From: an uncultured Prevotella sp.
GTDB lineage: Bacteria; Bacteroidota; Bacteroidia; Bacteroidales; Bacteroidaceae
DNA: 64,000 nt
Direction of reading: 5' to 3'
Assembly (NCBI GenBank): GCA_900314455.1
Contig: OMVI01000093.1
Location: forward strand, 102,799 to 166,798
Part shown: in pieces, positions 7,847-16,972 of the stretch
Layout: every line of letters begins with the position of its first letter
Position numbering within the stretch: position 1 is the first letter of the stretch
Made by a program: the position numbers and the translations under genes
Notes under the pieces: model-generated
What the model was told of the DNA's origin: nothing
Databases searched by the model: none
The model's input: only the letters and a program-made list of their open reading frames with translations

Positions 7847-10800
7847 CTACCTGACCGAGAATGTGACAACTCCCTCACGCCCCATGAACTCTGGTGCATA
7901 AGCACATTGGGCTGTACTCGTCCCCGAACGATATTCGCCGGCACGGTCTACGTAGTATTCTGTCTCAACGACATGCTCGCCTTTCGCCATTCGGTCAAAG
8001 TAGTAGTTTGTCGTGTAATCGTAAGGTGCGATGTAATAGCCCCAATGATAGCCCGACAATTGAGACACCGGCTCAAGGCAAGCGGCCCGTTTGTCAATGA
8101 CTTGCACGAAGTCGTAGTCGCGGTCGGCAGTAACGGTAATGCGTATACGAACCTTGTCGCCAACCTTCAGACGGCTTGACGAAGCGTCAATCTTCTTGCC
8201 GTTGGCATCGAGCACTTCGCGCTTGACGGTCAATCCACTTGCCAACGCCTTAATGTCAGTCGTCGGCTGGAAGAACTGCGAGTAAACTGCTCCCCAGCTT
8301 ACGCCATCAGAAGTCTTCACCACCTTCAAACTATTTGATTCTTCACTCTTCACTCTACACTCTTCACTTATGTCTGATTTGACATATCCTAAGCCTGCGG
8401 TTCCTTGTGGAAGAGCGATAGCGGTAGAGCCAACGCTTAGCTTGACTGGATCCTTGAATGCCAGTTCAGACAACTGCGAAGTAGCAGTGTCACCGCCAAG
8501 GAAAGCATAGATTGCATTGGCTGAGTTGAGCGGAGTATCCCAAGCCTGCGTGCGTTTCTCCTGAAGGAGCCAGCGTTGCAAGTCAGTGATAGTCTTTGTA
8601 TCTGTTGCGCGAAGCAGACGGTAAGCCTCAATGACAGCTGTCTGGGTCGGTATCTTATAGTCGAACCAACTATACTGCGCTTTGCGGGTATCGAAGTAGC
8701 GTCCCATTTCCTCCTTGTAGACAGAATACTCCTGAATACTTTGCAGATACTCATCAGCCACTTTCTTCTTGCCATACATAGCGAGAATGACAGCACTGTT
8801 AGCCTTACCATATATAGTGAGGTCGCGCGGCATCTTCTCGATAAGTTCCACAATATAATTAATGTCAGACGTTGTCGCACGCTTTGCCAATGCCGATGTA
8901 TAGACATAATCGCAAAGGACATCCGAAGGGCATACCTTTATCCTCTTTTGTTCTAATCGTTTCATTTCAGCGACCCGCTTGGCAACCTCCTTGTCAAGAT
9001 AAGGCCAAGCCTTACGGACGAGTTGAGAAGCATTGATGCTCATGGATGTCGAGCTCGGTACCATTGTCGAAAGACGTGTTAGCGTTTTCACAACTGCGAC
9101 GGTCATATAGAAACTGGCATCCATCCCAGGCCACCACGAGAACGAACCGTCATAGTTTTGCGAGCCCTTCAGTTGTGAGTAGATAGTCGACAACTGAGCG
9201 TTAATGGAATTCTCATCAAAGTAATTGGCAAGTGAGCGCTTCTGCTCTGCCTCATTGTCAGCGTCGGCAACCCAAGGAGTCTCTTCGAGGACAAGCGACT
9301 TGAGTTCCTGGTCTTTCTGAAGACTGCTCATAAGTGATGTTTCAGAACCAGGCTCACGACGCCACTGTTCAAAGGTCGACTTAATCTTTGGGTCGGAGTT
9401 CATTATCTGACGAGCAATGCTATTAGCGAAATAAGCCGTGACAAGAGAAATGGCGTTCTTATCATTCGGATTAGAAACGTATGGCAAAGCCTGAACCATA
9501 AGCCATGTCGGGTTGTTGGTGTATTCGAACTTAACCTTAGCACCACTGACGCCAGCAGGAAGGACACTTTCCAAAGGTATTACCTTCGTCCCCTTGTCAA
9601 TCTGAGTGAATGGATACGTGTTGGTCACAAATTCCTTGTCGGAGAGTATCGGTAGATAGTGTTGCTCACCATCTGAGAAGTCGTTGCCATCAGCCGTCAC
9701 ACGAGCGATAAATAGTCCCGTGCCTTCTCCTTCATGGAGGGACTTCTTATTAGCCAAAGACTTTGAAAGGTCAATATTAAACGCCTCAGAGACGGTTGCA
9801 TTGCTGTCAGCCTCGAAAACCTTTTCCTCTGAGTAGACGACCTTCTCTGTTGACGGGTCAATGAGTTCAAAGCGGGTCTTGCCGCTTACTGGCTTATCAC
9901 ATGTATTGAATATACGTGTCGTGATTTGCGTCTTATCTCCTTGACGTACGAAGCGAGGAATATTAGGCTGTACCATAACAGTCTTCTTAGCTACAGCCTC
10001 AGCATCTATTAGTCCATAATTGACATTCGCATCGTGGGCGAGTCCCATGAACCTCCACGTCGTTACGCTCTCAGGCAAAGTGAACTTGATAGCGACATTA
10101 CCATTCTTATCCGTTGTGAGTTGCGGGTAGAAGAAAGCAGTTTCGTTAAGATTCTCTCGAAGTTGGGAAGCTTGACCTTCTTTATCGTCTTCGCCTTCCT
10201 CGGTAACAACAGCATCTAACATGTCTACACTATCACCAACTCCAACAGCCTTGTCAACCGCCAAAGTTGCAACTTCGGCCTTTGGTTCCATAGGAGCAGC
10301 CATCATCATTACGCTGTTACCACGTATCATAAGTTTATAACGGCGAAACGGCGCGTAAGAGCGTAACAACTCATCATAATAAGAATCGTCTATACTGCTA
10401 AACTCCAATTCTGAAACTTTAGGAAGAGAAACAGAGCCAAAACTTGAACCTGACAGATTGCCAAACGACATACCATTCCACTGAGCCGATGGCAACATGA
10501 GCAAGAACGAAGGAGAGAATGACCACTGGTGCTTCTTTATCTGATCGAGGCTCTTATCGTAGAGCGTTGCCATAAGCTGGGCGTCAGCAGGCTTTCCGTC
10601 AGGCGAAAGGATGGAAAGCGTCCACTCTTCCTTCTGTCCAGGAACGAGATTGTTGCGGAATGTCTTCCACATAAGCCGCAGTTTGTTATCAGGCTCAGGG
10701 CGACGAATCTCCGCACGATGAGTGTAAGTATTTCCGTCGCGTACCCACGCAAGTGTCAGAACTATTCCGTCACCATACTCAGGACGATACTTGAACTCAC

Positions 10801-13426
10801 GGGTAGTAATCGCATTGCTCTGGTCTACGTGTCCCTGCTCAAGAATCTTATCGCCGGAAAGCAATGTATAGAGAACATGCTGATTGTCGTCGCTCGAACC
10901 GAACTGGACATAAGCAGGCTTGCCATCACGTGGGAACTGGCTGGCACTCTGCCAGAACCAGTCATGAGTTTCAACGACTGGGTGTTTATCCTTGACGGAG
11001 AATACAACGAAATTCTTCATCAGCGTATCACCTTCGCAGACTGCCGTCAGCTTATAAGAGCCCGACGATAGCGTTGGCATGGCTGTGGAACTATTAGCGT
11101 TGGCATTAAGCCATGAGCCATCATCTGTCTTTGAAGAAATCTTCCACCGTACATCACCGGCAATAACCTTGCCTGCCGCATTCACACGCTTGAACGTAAC
11201 GGACTTCAGTGAGTCACGTTGTATCTTGTCGGGCAGGTCACATGAAAGCGCAGTTGGATGAGTACCAAGGGGAAGACTCAACTGTCCCTCATGGCTCTCG
11301 CCTCCAACGTCGGTCACCTTGGCATCAATGTCGAAGTTATAATAACGGTATATACGCTTTCCTTTGCGCATTGCCAAAATATCCTGCTCCGGCAACGTAA
11401 ACGGTACTGTCATCTTGAAGGTACCATCATCGGCCGTCGTTGCAGTACCAGTGTACACATTATTATCATTATTGGCATCGTCGTCCCACCAATACCACCA
11501 CCATGCACGTGTGCGCTTAACGGTGTATTCAACCTTGGCGCCCTGTACAGGCACACCGGCGTATGTCTTTGCCAAACCGCTGACGGTGATGGTATCGCCT
11601 GCACGGTAAGCATCCTTGTAGTCATTGACTGTCACCTCGAACGTCGGACGCTTGTACTCCTCCACGTTGAAGGAAACTGTACCAAAGGCACCCGTATTGG
11701 CAGTTATGCGGAACTGTCCGGTTAGTCCGGAAGAAGGAAGTGCGAAGTCAGCCGATGCAGATCCATATTTGTCTGTAGTAACGCTCTTAGACTCTAAATT
11801 TTTGCCATTGGCATCGAAGAGGTCCAAGTCGAACTTGCGTCCCTCTATCGACTTCATGGTGTATTGCTCGTTATCCTGCGAATAGAGGATGGCATTGACA
11901 TGCACTATCTGCCCCGGACGATAGATACTTCTATCCGTGAATAGGCGAACGTTCTCATCCGTTTTGCTCTTCTCGCTTGTGTATCCGCCCCATGCATCAT
12001 CCTCAGGAGCAGCCTTGTCATCGTCAGTGCTTGCCCATATTTCAATACTGTTGTAGTTCTTGGTCTGATAGGTCACTTCTCCGTTATTGTCAGCTGTAAG
12101 CGTCTCTACCAGGCTCTTCTTGCCATAACCCTGGCGCTCAGTTATGCGCACCTTAGCCTTCGGAAGCGATTGTCCCGTTGTGGCATTGACAACAGCTATG
12201 CGCACATTTGACTTTGGAAGTCCCTCGGTGACAACTGCGACGTTGCTAACACGAATAATATCATAACATGATTCGACATTCCCGTCATCAGTAGACAACT
12301 CCATAAGCCACACACCGACGTGGAGCGAAGGAATCTCCACAGAGTCCTCGTTGACATCGAAGTCGTGCGCGAAGACAACCGGTTTGGTAACCTTCTTCTC
12401 AGTTGACTTTATTTTCTTTGCAAGAACTTTCTTCAAGTCTGTATCATTATAGAGCGACGGACTTGCATCACCATTCATGTTCAGCTTCGTCAAGGTAAGG
12501 ACAACGTTACCAGTATGACGTGCGGAGAAGTTTATAAATCTCTTCTCGTTAGGCAGCAGCCTATCCTCACCGCCATCATAACGTAGCATCGGTTGCGTGA
12601 GTTGCTTCTGCCCTTTGGCGACTCTTCCAATGCTCTTCCAGTCGGCATACCGACGAAGTATCTGCTCACCGTATTCATACTTGGCCTTCCTTTCATCGTT
12701 GTTGCTATATGGCAGAAGCTCATACCTGCGTATAGCGACCTCGGCAGAAGCTGGTACACCTTCGTACCGGTTAAGCAACGAGTCGAGTTTCTGTATCTCC
12801 TCCTTTGTGCCCAAGGATAGGTTCTTGTCAATAAGACTGAGAGCCGACAGACATGCGGCGTCGCTATTGCCGTGGCTATCATAATAGCGGTTCAATGTTG
12901 CATAATCGCCTACAGCATAACCGATGACGTGCAACAAGTCGTTATTAAACAATTTGCTGTCGATTCCTTCTTTCACAAGAGGCTTATAGACAGTAGTCGT
13001 CACCTTGGCGAGGGCGTCAGGGTTCTCTAGAGCCTTACTAATATATTCAGCGCCCTTTTCCTTATAACCGTCACCTAACAACCGGTTGGACTTATATATA
13101 TTCCCTAGAACTGTATACCACACAGCCTTTGCAGCAGGCGAAGTCTCACTATCTGCCAAAGATTCGAGTCGGGCAACTTCACTCTTCAGCGAGTCGGGCG
13201 AAACCTCTGTAAGCACAGAGGCACGTTGCAAACTGGCTGCAAGCATCTGCCCGTAGTCATTGCCTCGCTGCGCCTTTGCCACAATGCGGTATAGGGCATC
13301 AGCCTCGGTCTTCGGCAGGTCTTTATCCTGCGCCGTCTTCACGTCCTTCCATAGCTGGTCGTAACTCTGTCCGAAGCTCGTCACCGTGAAAAGGAGCATA
13401 AACAAAGTCAATAATATCTTATTCAT
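7847..13426 (-). CDS. alpha-2-macroglobulin family protein lacking the thioester
   Basis: About 1,859 residues; start taken at 13426 so that the protein opens with the signal peptide MNKILLTLFMLLFTVTSFGQ (in-frame ATGs at 13444 and 13465 also exist). It is periplasmic or surface-exposed. Macroglobulin-type beta domains fill the first half, with the marker FTDRSIYRPGQIVHVNAILY. The A2M bait/C-terminal part has TLPESVTTWRFMGLAHDANV and NIPRFVRQGDKTQITTRIFN, and an alpha/alpha-toroid (TED-like) domain includes GSQNYDGSFSWWPGMDASFY. Where thioester members have a CxEQ motif after ALPY, this one reads ALPYVSNPNDKNAISLVTAY, so no thioester can form. Residues near SEECRVKSEESNS come from a short tandem repeat (8338-8371). 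Family members are proposed protease traps; the function here is inferred. The gene is monocistronic. Confidence 0.88.
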   Translation of the reverse strand: MNKILLTLFMLLFTVTSFGQSYDQLWKDVKTAQDKDLPKTEADALYRIVAKAQRGNDYGQMLAASLQRASVLTEVSPDSLKSEVARLESLADSETSPAAKAVWYTVLGNIYKSNRLLGDGYKEKGAEYISKALENPDALAKVTTTVYKPLVKEGIDSKLFNNDLLHVIGYAVGDYATLNRYYDSHGNSDAACLSALSLIDKNLSLGTKEEIQKLDSLLNRYEGVPASAEVAIRRYELLPYSNNDERKAKYEYGEQILRRYADWKSIGRVAKGQKQLTQPMLRYDGGEDRLLPNEKRFINFSARHTGNVVLTLTKLNMNGDASPSLYNDTDLKKVLAKKIKSTEKKVTKPVVFAHDFDVNEDSVEIPSLHVGVWLMELSTDDGNVESCYDIIRVSNVAVVTEGLPKSNVRIAVVNATTGQSLPKAKVRITERQGYGKKSLVETLTADNNGEVTYQTKNYNSIEIWASTDDDKAAPEDDAWGGYTSEKSKTDENVRLFTDRSIYRPGQIVHVNAILYSQDNEQYTMKSIEGRKFDLDLFDANGKNLESKSVTTDKYGSASADFALPSSGLTGQFRITANTGAFGTVSFNVEEYKRPTFEVTVNDYKDAYRAGDTITVSGLAKTYAGVPVQGAKVEYTVKRTRAWWWYWWDDDANNDNNVYTGTATTADDGTFKMTVPFTLPEQDILAMRKGKRIYRYYNFDIDAKVTDVGGESHEGQLSLPLGTHPTALSCDLPDKIQRDSLKSVTFKRVNAAGKVIAGDVRWKISSKTDDGSWLNANANSSTAMPTLSSGSYKLTAVCEGDTLMKNFVVFSVKDKHPVVETHDWFWQSASQFPRDGKPAYVQFGSSDDNQHVLYTLLSGDKILEQGHVDQSNAITTREFKYRPEYGDGIVLTLAWVRDGNTYTHRAEIRRPEPDNKLRLMWKTFRNNLVPGQKEEWTLSILSPDGKPADAQLMATLYDKSLDQIKKHQWSFSPSFLLMLPSAQWNGMSFGNLSGSSFGSVSLPKVSELEFSSIDDSYYDELLRSYAPFRRYKLMIRGNSVMMMAAPMEPKAEVATLAVDKAVGVGDSVDMLDAVVTEEGEDDKEGQASQLRENLNETAFFYPQLTTDKNGNVAIKFTLPESVTTWRFMGLAHDANVNYGLIDAEAVAKKTVMVQPNIPRFVRQGDKTQITTRIFNTCDKPVSGKTRFELIDPSTEKVVYSEEKVFEADSNATVSEAFNIDLSKSLANKKSLHEGEGTGLFIARVTADGNDFSDGEQHYLPILSDKEFVTNTYPFTQIDKGTKVIPLESVLPAGVSGAKVKFEYTNNPTWLMVQALPYVSNPNDKNAISLVTAYFANSIARQIMNSDPKIKSTFEQWRREPGSETSLMSSLQKDQELKSLVLEETPWVADADNEAEQKRSLANYFDENSINAQLSTIYSQLKGSQNYDGSFSWWPGMDASFYMTVAVVKTLTRLSTMVPSSTSMSINASQLVRKAWPYLDKEVAKRVAEMKRLEQKRIKVCPSDVLCDYVYTSALAKRATTSDINYIVELIEKMPRDLTIYGKANSAVILAMYGKKKVADEYLQSIQEYSVYKEEMGRYFDTRKAQYSWFDYKIPTQTAVIEAYRLLRATDTKTITDLQRWLLQEKRTQAWDTPLNSANAIYAFLGGDTATSQLSELAFKDPVKLSVGSTAIALPQGTAGLGYVKSDISEECRVKSEESNSLKVVKTSDGVSWGAVYSQFFQPTTDIKALASGLTVKREVLDANGKKIDASSSRLKVGDKVRIRITVTADRDYDFVQVIDKRAACLEPVSQLSGYHWGYYIAPYDYTTNYYFDRMAKGEHVVETEYYVDRAGEYRSGTSTAQCAYAPEFMGREGVVTFSVR
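8338..8371 (-). repeat. GTGAAGAGT-type short tandem repeat inside the A2M gene
   Basis: On the minus strand AGTGAAGAGTGTAGAGTGAAG continues as AGTGAAGAATC, roughly three or four units of GTGAAGAGT (9-10 nt). It is kept in frame and encodes a hydrophilic SEE/KSEES insertion between two folded parts of the C-terminal region. Confidence 0.6.
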
Positions 13427-13537
13427 CTTTCCGAGATTTTCCATTCGGTTATCGTTTTTGATCAAGAATATAGTGTTTTATTTTCGTTACTTTGACTGTT
13501 TTGGGCTGTGAAAGTTTAACCCGTTACTTCATAAATG

Positions 13538-13568
13538 CAAAGATACGAAAATTCCAGTTGTCTGCAAA
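13538..13568 (-). promoter_or_regulatory. promoter for the A2M-like gene
   Basis: On the minus strand, TATCTTTG lies at 13545-13538 with TTTG at 13568-13565, 19 bp apart. The leader is about 100 nt. It is divergent from, and 20 bp short of, the GH94 promoter. Confidence 0.65.
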
Positions 13569-13586
13569 CTTTGACATATTATATTA

Positions 13587-13614
13587 TTGAAATCAAAAAT
13601 AATTTGTATCTTTG
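13587..13614 (+). promoter_or_regulatory. promoter for the GH94 phosphorylase
   Basis: TTGA (13587-13590) and TATCTTTG (13607-13614). This -7 box overlaps the upstream in-frame ATG at 13612, so that ATG cannot be the start. The real start is the ATG at 13669. Confidence 0.65.
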
Positions 13615-13668
13615 CATTGTGAAATAAACATCAAACTAAAATCACACTTCAGCAGACTAATATCAACT

Positions 13669-16251
13669 ATGGAAAATAAGCGTTACGGTCACTTCGACGA
13701 CCAGCATAGAGAGTATGTCATCACCAACCCTGAGACCCCGTGGCCTTGGATAAACTACCTTGGCAACGAAGATTTCTTCTCGCTCATAAGCAATACGGCG
13801 GGAGGATACAGCTTCTACAAAGATGCAAAGTTCCGCCGCATAACACGCTATCGCTACAACAATGTACCGATGGACAACGACGGCCGCTACTTCTACATAA
13901 AGGACGGACAGACAGTGTGGAATCCAGGTTACAAGCCCTGCCGTACACCACTCGACTTCTATGAGTGCCGCCACGGCATGAACTACACACGCATCACAGG
14001 CCGTAAGGATGGCGTAGAGGCAAGCGTACTCTTCTTCGTTCCGCTTCACAAATGGTGTGAGGTGCAGAAGATGACCATAACGAACAAGTCGGACGTAGAG
14101 AAACACCTGACCATCTTCTCTTTCGAAGAGTGGTGTCTGTGGAACGCTGCCACCGACATGGAGAACTTCCAGCGCAACTTCTCGACAGGCGAAGTAGAAG
14201 TAGAGGGCTCAACTATCTACCACAAGACGGAATACCGCGAGCGCCGCAACCACTATGCCTTCTACCACGTCAATCAACCGATAGAGGGTTACGACACCGA
14301 CCGCGAGACATTCATGGGACTTTATTCCGAGAAGTCAATGCCTGATGCCGTCCGCGATGGTAAGCCTCTCAACAGCTTTGCACACGGCTGGAGTCCTATT
14401 GCCAGCCACTGCCTGAAGGTTGACTTGAAGCCGGGAGAGTCGAAGGATATCATCTTCATCCTAGGCTACGTCGAGAACAAGCAGGAGGAGAAGTGGGTGG
14501 ATAAAGCCTCCCCCGTCTCCTCCGAAGGAGGAAAGACCAACAACGGTTCGGTATGCGGCGGTGATGCCGCTGCCAAAACCTACGGCGAGGACGGTCTCGA
14601 CCGCGTCATCAACAAGGCAAAGGCACAGGCACTTATCAATGAGTTCGACACAACAGAGAAGGTTGACAAGGCGTTCCGTGAACTCGGCGAGTATTGGGAC
14701 AACCTCCTTAATATATATAATGTAGAGACAGGTAATGACAAACTGGACAGAATGGTGAACATCTGGAACCAGTACCAGTGCATGATTACCTTCTGTATGA
14801 GCCGTTCGGCAAGCTTCTTCGAGAGTGGAATAGGACGTGGAATGGGCTTCCGCGACTCCAATCAGGACCTCGTCGGCTTCGTTCATCAGATACCGGAGCG
14901 TGCTCGTCAACGCATAATCGACATCGCCTCAACACAATTCCCAGACGGCGGTTGCTACCACCAGTATCAGCCTCTGACAAAGCGTGGCAACAACGACATT
15001 GGTGGCGGATTTAACGACGACCCTTGCTGGCTCATCTTCGGCACAGTGGCTTATCTAAAGGAAACGGGCGACTTCTCTATACTCGATGAACAAGTGCCGT
15101 TCGACAATCAGCCGGGCTCTGAGAAGACGCTCTTTGAGCACCTGACCATCTCTATGAACCACGTCATCAACAACCTTGGTCCACACAAGTTGCCGCTCAT
15201 CGGTCGTGCCGACTGGAATGACTGCATGAACCTCAACTGCTTCTCGTGGGACCCTAACGAGAGTTTCCAGACCACGGAGAACAAGACCGAGGGCTCGAAG
15301 GCAGAAAGTCTGATGATTGCAGGTCTTTTCGTTTGCACCGGCAAGGACTACGTCGAACTTTGCAAGGAACTTGCTGATAGCAAGCAGGCTTTCAAGAGTT
15401 CTACTCTTAAATCATTCGATTTTGCCAAGGAAGCCGACCGCATGCAGAATGCCGTAGACGATATGACGAATGCTGTCGAGACAGCCGGATGGGATGGTAA
15501 GTGGTTCCTTCGTGCCTATGACTATTATGGTCATAAGATTGGCTCTGACGAGAACCGTGAGGGCAAGATATTCATCGAGAGCCAGGGATGGTGCACCATG
15601 GCTGGCATCGGACTCGACAAGGGACTCTGCGACAAAGCCCTAGACTCTGTCAAGGAGCGTATGGACACGCCGTTCGGCATCGTTCTCCAGAATCCAGCCT
15701 ACACCCACTACTACGTTGAGTATGGTGAAATATCGAGCTATCCTGAAGGCTATAAGGAAAACGCTGGCATCTTCTGCCACAACAACCCGTGGGTTATCAT
15801 CGGCGAGACTGTTGCCGGACGGGGCAATGATGCATGGGAACACTACAAGAAGATACTTCCGAGCTACGTCGAGGAGAAATATCAGACCTTGCATAAGGTT
15901 GAACCGTACGTAAACTGCCAGATGGTTGCAGGCAAGGACGCAGCACGTCCCGGCGAGGGCAAGAACTCATGGCTGACAGGAACAGCAGCATGGATGTGGT
16001 ACACAGTCTCTGAGTTCATCCTTGGCATTAAGCCTGACTATCGCGGTCTGCGTATAGACCCGTGCCTGCCGTCAACTGCACGTGAGTACACGGTGCACCG
16101 TAAGTTCCGTGGTGGTAAATACACAATACACGTTCTCAACCCTGATGGCCGCGAGAAGGGCGTCAAGTCGATAACTGTTGACGGAAAGCCCGTAAGCGGC
16201 AACCTCGTTCCCGCTACCGACGGGAAGCACACAGTAGAAGTAGTAATGTAA
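13669..16251 (+). CDS. GH94 family phosphorylase (cellobiose/cellodextrin phosphorylase type)
   Basis: A cytoplasmic enzyme that splits a beta-glucoside with phosphate, giving glucose 1-phosphate. 860 residues starting [11 protein letters not shown]; the in-frame ATG at 13612 lies within the -7 box and is rejected. The N-terminal beta-sandwich (residues ~1-290) is followed by an alpha/alpha-barrel with the catalytic-acid motif [17 protein letters not shown] at about residue 510. The GQWCTMAG-like and [20 protein letters not shown] motifs of the family are present. Residues ~280-304 contain an insertion ([20 protein letters not shown]) encoded by palindromic DNA. Cellobiose is the best guess for substrate; laminaribiose or chitobiose cannot be excluded. 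It is monocistronic with a terminator at 16265-16297. Confidence 0.9.
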   Translation: MENKRYGHFDDQHREYVITNPETPWPWINYLGNEDFFSLISNTAGGYSFYKDAKFRRITRYRYNNVPMDNDGRYFYIKDGQTVWNPGYKPCRTPLDFYECRHGMNYTRITGRKDGVEASVLFFVPLHKWCEVQKMTITNKSDVEKHLTIFSFEEWCLWNAATDMENFQRNFSTGEVEVEGSTIYHKTEYRERRNHYAFYHVNQPIEGYDTDRETFMGLYSEKSMPDAVRDGKPLNSFAHGWSPIASHCLKVDLKPGESKDIIFILGYVENKQEEKWVDKASPVSSEGGKTNNGSVCGGDAAAKTYGEDGLDRVINKAKAQALINEFDTTEKVDKAFRELGEYWDNLLNIYNVETGNDKLDRMVNIWNQYQCMITFCMSRSASFFESGIGRGMGFRDSNQDLVGFVHQIPERARQRIIDIASTQFPDGGCYHQYQPLTKRGNNDIGGGFNDDPCWLIFGTVAYLKETGDFSILDEQVPFDNQPGSEKTLFEHLTISMNHVINNLGPHKLPLIGRADWNDCMNLNCFSWDPNESFQTTENKTEGSKAESLMIAGLFVCTGKDYVELCKELADSKQAFKSSTLKSFDFAKEADRMQNAVDDMTNAVETAGWDGKWFLRAYDYYGHKIGSDENREGKIFIESQGWCTMAGIGLDKGLCDKALDSVKERMDTPFGIVLQNPAYTHYYVEYGEISSYPEGYKENAGIFCHNNPWVIIGETVAGRGNDAWEHYKKILPSYVEEKYQTLHKVEPYVNCQMVAGKDAARPGEGKNSWLTGTAAWMWYTVSEFILGIKPDYRGLRIDPCLPSTAREYTVHRKFRGGKYTIHVLNPDGREKGVKSITVDGKPVSGNLVPATDGKHTVEVVM
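14505..14580 (+). repeat. GC-rich palindromic repeat inserted in frame in the GH94 gene
   Basis: GCCTCCCCC, a 4-nt spacer, then TCCTCCGAAGGAGGAAAGACC matches the intergenic family, including the TCCGAAGGAGG hairpin seen at 50055 and, inverted, at 50227. It is followed by a second hairpin, GCGGC-GGTGAT-GCCGC (14557-14572). The stretch encodes a Gly/Ser-rich segment and stays open in the host frame. Confidence 0.65.
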
Positions 16252-16264
16252 GATTATCAACTAT

Positions 16265-16297
16265 AAGCGGCGAGAGACTCTTGCCGCTTTTTTATTT
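16265..16297 (+). terminator. GH94 terminator
   Basis: AAGCGGC(GAGAG) pairs with (CTT)GCCGCTT, followed by a run of T (TTTTTTATTT), 14 nt after the stop. Confidence 0.85.
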
Positions 16298-16303
16298 ATC
16301 AAT

Positions 16304-16741
16304 ATGACACCAACAGTAATTATATTAATCATCCTTGCTTCAGTCATTATTGTAGCCGTCATACGCCACACCCACGGCAAGGACTATATTCCTCCAAAGC
16401 CGAAAGTAGCCGACGAGACCATAACGCCGGAACAGGCTAAGCAACTATACTCCGATGGTGAACTGACAACGCGTGCCGGCTATCTCCACTACGACTTGTC
16501 GGAGGCTTATGAGGTAAGCGAAAAGGTTCTAGGCACATTTGTCGGATATGTGAAACCAGATGCCCAGCACGACGGCGACATCATCGTCTACGACAACGAC
16601 GGACAACTGCGTGGTAGGATAAACGGGCAACGTGAATACTACTCTACCCTACTCTCTCGCGGCCGCACCAACTGCTATGGCTTCGTACTTCGTTCCGACG
16701 ACGGCAACTACCATGGCGAAGTCTGCGTGCGGAAGCTTTAA
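16304..16741 (+). CDS. hypothetical membrane-anchored protein
   Basis: 145 residues, not recognised. An N-terminal hydrophobic helix (residues ~3-20, TPTVIILIILASVIIVAVIR) suggests a membrane anchor with the rest soluble. The soluble part has TITPEQAKQLYSDGELTTRA and a Gly/Asp-rich beta segment (GDIIVYDNDGQLRGRINGQR). It begins just beyond the GH94 terminator, so it needs its own promoter, or read-through. Codon use resembles the neighbours. Confidence 0.7.
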   Translation: MTPTVIILIILASVIIVAVIRHTHGKDYIPPKPKVADETITPEQAKQLYSDGELTTRAGYLHYDLSEAYEVSEKVLGTFVGYVKPDAQHDGDIIVYDNDGQLRGRINGQREYYSTLLSRGRTNCYGFVLRSDDGNYHGEVCVRKL

Positions 16742-16851
16742 TTCCTAACCAAGCCTTCACCAAGGGAAGGATGTTTAATTACCGAATGCCTTATAATTCA
16801 GGAGGGCGAAGTTTGTTGGAAATCTAATGCATACTGCCATTTTGTCAGTTA

Positions 16852-16885
16852 TTTGTCATAGGCATGTTTATTGTCTTATCCTTTG
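16852..16885 (+). promoter_or_regulatory. probable clpB promoter
   Basis: TTTG (16852-16855) and TATCCTTTG (16877-16885), a one-base-extended match to the -7 consensus. The implied leader before clpB is about 80 nt. The preceding 16744-16780 holds a weak palindrome (AAGCCTTCACCAAGGGAAGG) that may be a worn copy of the GC-rich repeat. Confidence 0.45.
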
Positions 16886-16908
16886 CAGAAAAACAAGAAA
16901 TAACAAAC

Positions 16909-16972
16909 GGTCTAAGGCCATGCTCCTCCCAAACGGACGTGGGCTGAGACCACACAAAGGAGGAACAAATAT
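16909..16972 (+). promoter_or_regulatory. clpB leader with anti-Shine-Dalgarno segment, candidate RNA thermometer
   Basis: A strong Shine-Dalgarno AAAGGAGGA (16956-16964) lies 8-9 nt before the ATG, which is unusual in this phylum. TCCTCC at 16924-16929 is fully complementary to GGAGGA at 16959-16964. A competing stem, GGTCT (16909-16913) with AGACC (16947-16951), encloses CCCA/TGGG (16928-16931/16940-16943). The two pairings cannot both form as simple helices. Confidence 0.4.

Noticed and set aside
13612-13668. Upstream start for the GH94 gene
   Set aside because: The ATG at 13612 overlaps the -7 promoter box and adds residues unlike the family; the start at 13669 is used.
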